Shown here: piece after piece, positions 4,935 through 8,818 of the stretch | How the letters are laid out: each line of letters begins with the position of its first letter | Position numbering within the stretch: the first letter of the stretch is position 1 | DNA from: JAYXXU01 sp049301135 | GTDB taxonomy: Bacteria > Pseudomonadota > Gammaproteobacteria > Pseudomonadales > Moraxellaceae | Length of the DNA: 8,818 bases | Direction: 5' to 3' | Assembly (NCBI GenBank): GCA_049301135.1 | Contig: JBAQKP010000261.1 | Location: 1-8,818, forward strand | Position numbers and translations under genes: made by a program | Notes under the pieces: model-generated | Seen by the model: the letters and a program-made list of their open reading frames with translations, nothing else | Told to the model about the DNA's origin: nothing | The model's database searches: none

Positions 4935-6101
4935 ATGCGTCAATTATTGCCGAAAGTTCTGCCAAAAGCACCTGAACAGGCCAAAACCCTGCTGCATCGT
5001 GTCGGCCAACAGGCCAGACGTTGGGCGGATCAAGCAGGCGATAAACTGGGCGATCTGAGCAACTTTGATAACACCAAAAAAACCACCATCCAGCAAGGCA
5101 TTGCTGCACATAACGCGCATCGCTCGATTCAAACCATTCGCCAGCAGTTACCGGCCATGTTTGGGCTTGGTTCACTCAAAGGCGGCAAAACCCTAGAGCG
5201 CTTCGGTGGCAGTATACTGCCCGAAAGTGTTAAAGATGGCGTGACTGAGTTTTCACTGGATCGTCTGGCGCAATTGGCACAGTACCTCAGCGACAGCGAT
5301 ATGCCGTTGTTGCATGGCGATACCGCAACGCCGCGTACACTGGCGCGCGCGGATGAACTGGCGGATCTGGTCGCGGATCGTAACCGCTTGCTGGCTGCCG
5401 CTGAAGGTGGCGCGACCGGACTATTTAGCTTGGCCGGTATGTTGTTGGATCTGCCGCTATCGCTGGTGATCGCACTGCGCACGATTTATCAGACTGCCGA
5501 ATGTTATGGGCAAGACCTGTCCGGCGAAGATGGTCTACAGCAGATCTATGCGATTTTGGCCAGTATCGACTATGCCAGTGTCGGCCAAAAACAAACCGTC
5601 ATGGCCGGTGTCGCCAGCCTCAATGCAGTCGCAGCCAGTCAAGGTGGCCTGATTGGCGTATTGCCAAAACTGCTTAAATCACTGGGCGATAATCCGCTGA
5701 CCGAGCGGGTTGCTAGGCCGCTGCTGACCAAGCTCAGCACACGGGTAGGTTTTGTGACGCGGTTTTTGCCGGTGTTGGGTGCAGTGACTGGCGCAACCTA
5801 TAACATACAGATGATCAACTCGGTGGCTGCGGTGGCGCAGCAGGTATTTCGCACCGCGTATGAGCAGCAATATGGTCTAGACCGCGCCGTTGATCCAGAC
5901 CAGTCGCAGCCAGTACCGATCAGCTCTGCGTCGCTAAACACTGATGTCGCGGCGTTATCTGCTGATGAATTGGTCAAAGGCGTGTTCGGTACCAATGCGG
6001 CAGAAGTAACCGAAGCCGCCCAAAATCACACTGAAAAAACCAAGGTGATTCGAGTGACCAAGACTGCCGACGGTGAGATTGTGCCGTCCGGTCGTGCCTA
6101 A
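4935..6101 (+). CDS. EcsC-family protein
   Basis: A 388-residue protein whose middle (about 105-315) matches the EcsC family. The most diagnostic part is the glycine-rich stretch EGGATGLFSLAGMLLDLPLS (157-176), followed by a hydrophobic helix running to AECYGQDLS (188-196). A second small-residue-rich segment spans about 270-300 (FLPVLGAVTGATYN). The family is named for Bacillus subtilis EcsC, encoded beside the EcsAB transporter, but its molecular function is not known. Here no ABC transporter is nearby. The N-terminal 100 residues are basic and helical. The C-terminal 70 are polar and low in aromatic residues, probably flexible. No signal peptide is apparent; the hydrophobic segments suggest membrane association. 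GAGG six bases before the ATG fixes the start. It seems to be a single-gene unit, divergent from the Crp/Fnr-type gene and followed by a hairpin. Confidence 0.82.
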   Translation: MRQLLPKVLPKAPEQAKTLLHRVGQQARRWADQAGDKLGDLSNFDNTKKTTIQQGIAAHNAHRSIQTIRQQLPAMFGLGSLKGGKTLERFGGSILPESVKDGVTEFSLDRLAQLAQYLSDSDMPLLHGDTATPRTLARADELADLVADRNRLLAAAEGGATGLFSLAGMLLDLPLSLVIALRTIYQTAECYGQDLSGEDGLQQIYAILASIDYASVGQKQTVMAGVASLNAVAASQGGLIGVLPKLLKSLGDNPLTERVARPLLTKLSTRVGFVTRFLPVLGAVTGATYNIQMINSVAAVAQQVFRTAYEQQYGLDRAVDPDQSQPVPISSASLNTDVAALSADELVKGVFGTNAAEVTEAAQNHTEKTKVIRVTKTADGEIVPSGRA

Positions 6102-6120
6102 TCGTTTAGTCGCTATCAGT

Positions 6121-6149
6121 ACGCGGTCTGCGCACTGGCCAGACCGCGT
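6121..6149 (+). terminator. Strong GC hairpin after the EcsC-family gene
   Basis: ACGCGGTCTG (6121-6130) and CAGACCGCGT (6140-6149) form a perfect 10-bp stem with a 9-base loop, 20 bases after the stop codon. No T-run follows (TGTATACG), so it is not a classical intrinsic terminator. It may instead mark a transcript end by blocking exonucleases, or act as a weak terminator. Confidence 0.5.
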
Positions 6150-6177
6150 GTATACGATCTACCAGTCGATTTCAGTT

Positions 6178-6183
6178 TATAAT
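6178..6183 (+). promoter_or_regulatory. Candidate -10 element of the tetR gene
   Basis: A consensus TATAAT hexamer lies 28 bases before the ATG at 6212, giving a predicted leader of about 20 bases. No good -35 is present 17 bases upstream. No long dyad surrounds it, so there is no visible sign of autorepression at this end. Confidence 0.5.
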
Positions 6184-6211
6184 AAGACTTGTACCTCACT
6201 GAGCTTGTTTG

Positions 6212-6748
6212 ATGCCGCGCAATAAACGCCTACAAGATCGCACTGAAAAATGCCGCGAAATCATCGACGCCGCACGTCAATTGTTTCTACAAGATGGCTA
6301 CGAAGCAACCTCGATGAGCCGATTGGCACAGGCGGCAGGCATCGCGCCGAATACCATTTATTGGTATTTTAAAGACAAAGACGAAGTGCTGGTCGCGGTA
6401 TTGAATGCCGAACTGACGCTCCGCATGCAGGATTATCTGACAAGGACATTTGAACATCCCGTCGAGCGATTGCTCTGGGTAGTTGAGCAATTTGAGGCAA
6501 CTGGCAAGCTAGTCAGCGTGGTGCATACGCGTGCTACGACTTCTGCCGAGATTGAGGCGTGGCATCAGCGTTTTCACCAAATGACCGATGCACTGACCCG
6601 AATTGAAATGCAAAAACTCGGGATTTCGCCTGAAAAAATAGAAAGTTTAATGTGGATTTGGACATTTTCCATTGAGGGCATGTTGGTACACCCGCTCAGC
6701 ACTGCCCAAAAACGTGCCATCTGCCAAAGCTTGTTTTTATTACAATAA
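6212..6748 (+). CDS. TetR/AcrR-family transcriptional regulator
   Basis: A 178-residue repressor-type protein. Residues 14-58 are the TetR DNA-binding domain: an initial helix (REIIDAARQLFLQDGYEATS, 15-34) and then the helix-turn-helix MSRLAQAAGIAPNTIYWYFK (35-54), with the family's highly conserved YWYFKDKDEV. The rest is an all-helical ligand-binding and dimerisation domain with no recognisable ligand type; at under 180 residues it is at the short end of the family. I place the start at ATG 6212; an in-frame TTG lies immediately before it at 6209. Only a weak GAG (6201-6203) serves as ribosome binding site. The gene is 132 bases upstream of the hydrolase in the same direction, and a perfect dyad in that gap is its likely operator. 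Codon use is noticeably more AT-rich than in the neighbouring EcsC and hydrolase genes. Confidence 0.92.
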   Translation: MPRNKRLQDRTEKCREIIDAARQLFLQDGYEATSMSRLAQAAGIAPNTIYWYFKDKDEVLVAVLNAELTLRMQDYLTRTFEHPVERLLWVVEQFEATGKLVSVVHTRATTSAEIEAWHQRFHQMTDALTRIEMQKLGISPEKIESLMWIWTFSIEGMLVHPLSTAQKRAICQSLFLLQ

Positions 6749-6781
6749 GCTTAATTTTTTCAAACCCTTAAAAAATCATAC

Positions 6782-6810
6782 TTGCAGCGCTTGTAAAGCT
6801 GTATTATTTT
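6782..6810 (+). promoter_or_regulatory. Candidate promoter of the hydrolase gene
   Basis: TTGCAG (6782-6787), a 17-base spacer and TATTTT (6805-6810) make a reasonable sigma-70-type pair. The predicted transcript start near 6817 lies inside the dyad at 6808-6830. That overlap is what one expects of a promoter shut off by a bound repressor. Confidence 0.45.
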
Positions 6811-6830
6811 CTTGAATTACATTCAAGAAA
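6808..6830. promoter_or_regulatory. Perfect dyad, probable TetR operator upstream of the hydrolase
   Basis: Arms TTTCTTGAAT (6808-6817) and ATTCAAGAAA (6821-6830) are perfectly complementary around a TAC centre, 23 bases in all. The size and symmetry suit a TetR dimer. It overlaps the candidate -10 and start site, and the regulator gene lies immediately upstream. There is no T-run, so a terminator is unlikely. The core TTGAAT/ATTCAA resembles general TetR-type sites, but no specific consensus is claimed. Confidence 0.6.
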
Positions 6831-6840
6831 GAGATCCTCC

Positions 6841-6891
6841 ATGATCTTTTTTACCAACATCACCTTATCTGGGCTTTCTCATGACCATTGA
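6841..6891 (+). CDS. Possible 16-codon leader peptide overlapping the hydrolase start
   Basis: ATG at 6841 opens a short frame encoding MIFFTNITLSGLSHDH, with its TGA at 6889-6891, 11 bases inside the hydrolase gene in another frame. A purine-rich stretch (AAGAAAGAGA, 6826-6835) stands five bases before the ATG, whereas the hydrolase ATG has no good ribosome binding site of its own. Translation of this frame could deliver ribosomes to the hydrolase start by coupling. It may equally be chance in an AT-rich leader. Confidence 0.3.
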   Translation: MIFFTNITLSGLSHDH

Positions 6892-7810
6892 CGCTCCGCT
6901 GCCAGCGACCCGTATTCCGACCCAATTCACCTCCAACGGCCTGCTCTGTGCCGCCAATCTGTACTTGCCAGCACATGACTTACCGACATCTGCGACTGCT
7001 CAAGCGTTGCCTGCAATTTTGATGCTGCACGGTTGGGGTGGTATTCAAGACGCACTCACCACGCCATTTTGTCAGGCGTTTACGGCAGCGGGCTTTGCGG
7101 TGATGACCTTTGATTATCCGACGTGGGGCGACAGTCAGGGCTTACCACGCAATCAGATCAATCCGTGGCAACGGGTGCGTGATGCCGATGCGGCGTTGAC
7201 GCACCTGAAAAGCTTGCCGCAGATTGACCCGCGAAAAATTGTGTTGTGGGGTACGTCGTTTGGGGGTGGGCATGCGCTTGAACTGGCGGCGGAGCATCCG
7301 ACGTTGCTCGGTGCAATTGCGCAAGTGCCGATGCTGGATGGTCGTGATGCGGTGCTGGCAACGCCGATTAAAGACATGCTTAAAATCGCTGGGGCGGCTT
7401 TGGCGGATTTGTTGCCGGTGACTGCGCCGGTCTATGTGCCGGTGATTGCGCCTGAGGGACAGTTTGCGACCATGAATCGCGACAATGCAGACGCGGCGCT
7501 GCGGCAGGGTTTAGCGCAGGCCAATTACCCGCTGAATGCTTATGACAACCGCGTCACTGCCCGCTCAGTGTTAAATATCGGTTTGTATCGTCCGTTTAAA
7601 AAGCTCAAGCAGATCAAAATTCCGACGCTGATTGTAGGGGCAACTCGAGATAGCGTCGCGCCGTTTGACGCCGCCAAAATTGACCGGATGCGCAATCCTT
7701 ACTTGCGCTATGAGGTCTTGGATGCCGATCACTTTGAGCCGTATTTTGAGCCAGCGCTCAGTGTTAATCTGGGATATCAGTTGGCGTTTTTGCGGCAGTT
7801 AATCCAATAA
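6881..7810 (+). CDS. Alpha/beta hydrolase (esterase/dienelactone-hydrolase-like)
   Basis: A 309-residue alpha/beta-hydrolase-fold enzyme, probably an esterase or related hydrolase acting in the cytoplasm; no signal peptide is seen. HGWGG (50-54) is the oxyanion-hole loop. The nucleophile elbow is GTSFGG with S126. The acid is probably D257 (GATRDSVAP), and the base H284 (DADHFEPY), giving a complete triad in the right order. The N-terminal TSNGLLCAANLYLP and the strand-rich start resemble the YcjY/FrsA-like and acetyl-xylan-esterase-like group, but the substrate cannot be assigned. I chose ATG 6881 because the family pattern begins just after it; its ribosome binding site is poor (GGG, 6871-6873). 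The TetR gene upstream and the dyad at 6808-6830 point to an inducible enzyme. Codon use is GC-rich compared with tetR, suggesting different histories for the two genes. Confidence 0.87.
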   Translation: MTIDAPLPATRIPTQFTSNGLLCAANLYLPAHDLPTSATAQALPAILMLHGWGGIQDALTTPFCQAFTAAGFAVMTFDYPTWGDSQGLPRNQINPWQRVRDADAALTHLKSLPQIDPRKIVLWGTSFGGGHALELAAEHPTLLGAIAQVPMLDGRDAVLATPIKDMLKIAGAALADLLPVTAPVYVPVIAPEGQFATMNRDNADAALRQGLAQANYPLNAYDNRVTARSVLNIGLYRPFKKLKQIKIPTLIVGATRDSVAPFDAAKIDRMRNPYLRYEVLDADHFEPYFEPALSVNLGYQLAFLRQLIQ

Positions 7811-7818
7811 AGTACGGT

Positions 7819-7860
7819 GCAGGGTTAAGGTTTGGCGATCAGTGTAGACTTTAACCCTGC
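7819..7860. terminator. Long hairpin between the convergent hydrolase and BI-1-family genes
   Basis: GCAGGGTTAA (7819-7828) pairs perfectly with TTAACCCTGC (7851-7860). The stem can continue inward for six more pairs, including three G-U, to a 10-base loop. It sits in the 79-base gap between two stop codons, where a shared transcript end is expected. Neither side has a strong T-run, so termination may be weak or factor-dependent. Two copies of GGTGCAG (7816-7822 and 7862-7868) flank it. Confidence 0.5.
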
Positions 7861-7889
7861 TGGTGCAGAAAATCTTCAATAGACTCTCA

Positions 7890-8516
7890 TCAAGTAAAGT
7901 GGCGCAACAAGCTCTCGACCCAACTGCGCAAACCGACAATATCCATCATCAAATCAAAAGCACCTGACGCGGGTGGATAATCACCATCCATCCGATCCAG
8001 AATCTGACTGGTGTCATACAGCAACCAACCGATAAAAATCGCTGTGCCAACAATCCCGAGCAGCAGGCTTAAAAAACTGACTTTGACAAATAACAATAGC
8101 AAACTGCCAGCAATCAAAAACCAAAAGCCATACGACAGCTTATCGCGCAAAAAACTAAAGTCACGATCCGAAGAAAACACGTAGGCGGTCACGGCGGCAA
8201 ATACCAACACACTCAGCACGGCTGAGGTCATAAACAGTCCGGCATTGGCGCGGGCTAACTGACCAAAAAACAGCCCTGTAATCACAATAAAAACTGGAAA
8301 AATCAGCTTGATGGGCTGGCGCAGGCCAAACCAGCCACAGACAATCCATAGCAGTGAGTCGATCAAGCCCAACGGCCAGCGCAAGGACTGCGGCAATACA
8401 AAGTAAGAAAACAGCCCCAACACAAACATACTGCTCAAACCCACCAAAAAAATCAGATAGGTTTGTTTAATAAACGCCAACTGCGGTGGCGAAAAATCCC
8501 TTGGTAATGCAATCAT
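7890..8516 (-). CDS. Bax inhibitor-1/YccA-family membrane protein
   Basis: A 208-residue, seven-helix inner-membrane protein of the BI-1 (TMBIM) family. Hydrophobic segments lie at about 19-40, 48-64, 69-86, 92-114, 129-146, 149-167 and 188-204. The family signature FIGWLLYDTSQILDR (161-175) and FDLMMDIVGLRSWVESLL (187-204) are clear. D168 and D192 are 24 residues apart, the same spacing as the two aspartates of the pH-gated calcium channel BsYetJ, so the gating pair seems kept. In bacteria the family is tied to ion leak and, for YccA, to modulation of the FtsH protease; the role here is unknown. The N-terminus is short and has no cleavable signal. An AGGA site (8526-8529) nine bases before the ATG supports the start. 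It is a single-gene unit, convergent with the hydrolase gene. Confidence 0.9.
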   Translation of the reverse strand: MIALPRDFSPPQLAFIKQTYLIFLVGLSSMFVLGLFSYFVLPQSLRWPLGLIDSLLWIVCGWFGLRQPIKLIFPVFIVITGLFFGQLARANAGLFMTSAVLSVLVFAAVTAYVFSSDRDFSFLRDKLSYGFWFLIAGSLLLLFVKVSFLSLLLGIVGTAIFIGWLLYDTSQILDRMDGDYPPASGAFDLMMDIVGLRSWVESLLRHFT

Positions 8517-8698
8517 TTAGAATCATCCTGAGTATATTTCCCTGACTTCTGTCAGACTTTTGCAGCATGCCATGCGATGTGTGAATCAACAACTGATTTT
8601 GTGCAGGAGGTGATTTAAAGTAAAACCAAGCGATCCATTAATGCGTTATGTACTCAGTAATGCATAAGGACTGTCGTGAAATATTTGCCATGTGTCTA
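8517..8698. other. Intergenic region upstream of the BI-1-family gene
   Basis: About 180 bases without a credible gene lie between the BI-1-family start and the insertion sequence. It holds a TATACT hexamer on the minus strand (8531-8536) that is too close to the AGGA site to serve as an ordinary -10. There is a small hairpin CTGAC-TTCT-GTCAG (8542-8555), a dyad GCATG-C-CATGC (8565-8575) and an isolated AGGAGGTGA (8605-8613). No complete promoter is obvious; part of the original upstream region may have been moved away by the insertion. Confidence 0.4.
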
Positions 8699-8741
8699 GG
8701 GCGTGTTGACGTTTTGAATTAAGAGTTGCAAATTGGAGGCA

Positions 8742-8784
8742 GACTCGGAGAATTAAAGCTCTCACACAACAACCCATCCGAGTC
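8742..8784 (+). repeat. Stem-loop just before the transposase start
   Basis: GACTCGGA (8742-8749) and TCCGAGTC (8777-8784) form a perfect 8-bp stem with a 27-base loop, ending four bases before the transposase ATG. The only ribosome-binding-like bases (GAG, 8780-8782) are inside the stem. In other insertion sequences such structures limit transposase translation from read-through transcripts; that role here is inference. Confidence 0.45.
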
Positions 8785-8788
8785 CACC

Positions 8789-8818
8789 ATGCCGCGCTTT
8801 ATGCTCAACGATCAACAC
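8789..8818 (+). CDS. IS5-family transposase, first ten codons only
   Basis: The frame from ATG 8789 reads MPRFMLNDQH and runs off the window. This is how transposases of the IS5/IS427 group begin (MPR-hydrophobic-ML-D/S-D-E/Q-x-W), and its position just inside a repeat-like end supports the call. The catalytic DDE residues are beyond the window. No convincing ribosome binding site precedes the ATG. Confidence 0.6.
   Translation, partial: MPRFMLNDQH

Larger units (their letters stand above)
8699..8818 (+). mobile_element. Left end of an IS5-family insertion sequence (truncated by the window)
   Basis: The sequence GGGCGTGTTGACGTTTTG from 8699 looks like the terminal inverted repeat of IS5-family elements of the IS427 type. 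It is preceded by CTA, consistent with a TA or TNA target (8697-8698). A transposase frame starts 90 bases inside, at 8789. The right end lies outside the window, so the partner repeat and the target duplication cannot be checked. The insertion lies about 180 bases upstream of the BI-1-family gene and breaks no gene seen here. Confidence 0.62.

Noticed and set aside
4774..5175. A 133-residue minus-strand frame across the intergenic gap and the start of the EcsC-family gene
   Set aside because: It is antisense to a gene with a clear domain and ribosome binding site. Its protein is rich in tryptophan and cysteine with no family resemblance.
5129..5482. A serine- and arginine-rich minus-strand frame inside the EcsC-family gene
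   Set aside because: Its composition is typical of a shadow of an alanine/leucine-rich coding strand, with no start signal or domain.
6754..6776. ATTTTTT/AAAAAAT inverted repeat after tetR, considered as a terminator
   Set aside because: The stem is only A-T pairs with a 9-base loop and no T-run after it, so it would be unstable; it looks like AT-rich spacer.
7153..7421. Several overlapping frames inside the hydrolase gene on both strands
   Set aside because: They all sit within a gene with an intact catalytic triad, and their proteins look like frame-shifted GC-rich sequence.
8511..8526. AATCAT repeated directly (8511-8516 and 8521-8526) at the BI-1-family start
   Set aside because: Two short copies only, one within the coding start; there is no further periodicity and chance is sufficient.

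Overview
The window looks like ordinary chromosome from a gammaproteobacterium, probably of the Acinetobacter/Moraxellaceae type. This is inferred from remembered resemblance of the long acyl-CoA dehydrogenase and of the IS5-type transposase start, not from a search. It carries nine complete protein genes, the first ten codons of a transposase, and several hairpins and operator-like sites. I see no tRNA, rRNA, CRISPR array, prophage or defence locus.

Layout. 26-751 (-) encodes a SAM-dependent methyltransferase. It diverges, across a palindrome-rich 220-base gap, from a 606-residue acyl-CoA dehydrogenase (972-2792, +) that ends at a clean intrinsic terminator. A small PspC-domain membrane protein follows (3019-3225, +). 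It has a terminator-like hairpin in its leader, and its own terminator lies inside the 3' end of the convergent gene. Three minus-strand genes come next, in transcription order: a Crp/Fnr-family regulator (4155-4760), a MAPEG membrane protein (3680-4087) and an ArsC/YffB-like thioredoxin-fold protein (3257-3655). Then come an EcsC-family protein (4935-6101, +), a TetR regulator (6212-6748, +), an alpha/beta hydrolase (6881-7810, +) and, convergent with it, a Bax-inhibitor-1/YccA-family membrane protein (7890-8516, -). The right edge holds the left end of an IS5-family insertion sequence (from 8699), cut by the window end.

How the parts may work together. Two small circuits can be read from the DNA. 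(1) Between the Crp/Fnr-type gene and the MAPEG gene lies a perfect FNR/Anr-type site, TTGAT-N4-ATCAA (4145-4158). It sits at exactly the class II distance from a TAnnnT -10 element and a good ribosome binding site for the MAPEG gene. The upstream regulator carries the E-x-x-S-R recognition-helix signature that reads such sites. MAPEG plus the ArsC-like protein is therefore a likely redox- or oxygen-responsive pair. (2) Between tetR and the hydrolase, a perfect 10-base inverted repeat with a 3-base centre (6808-6830) overlaps the -10 region of a promoter-like sequence. This is the expected layout for repression of the hydrolase by the TetR protein. Neither circuit is a new system, but both are specific and testable.
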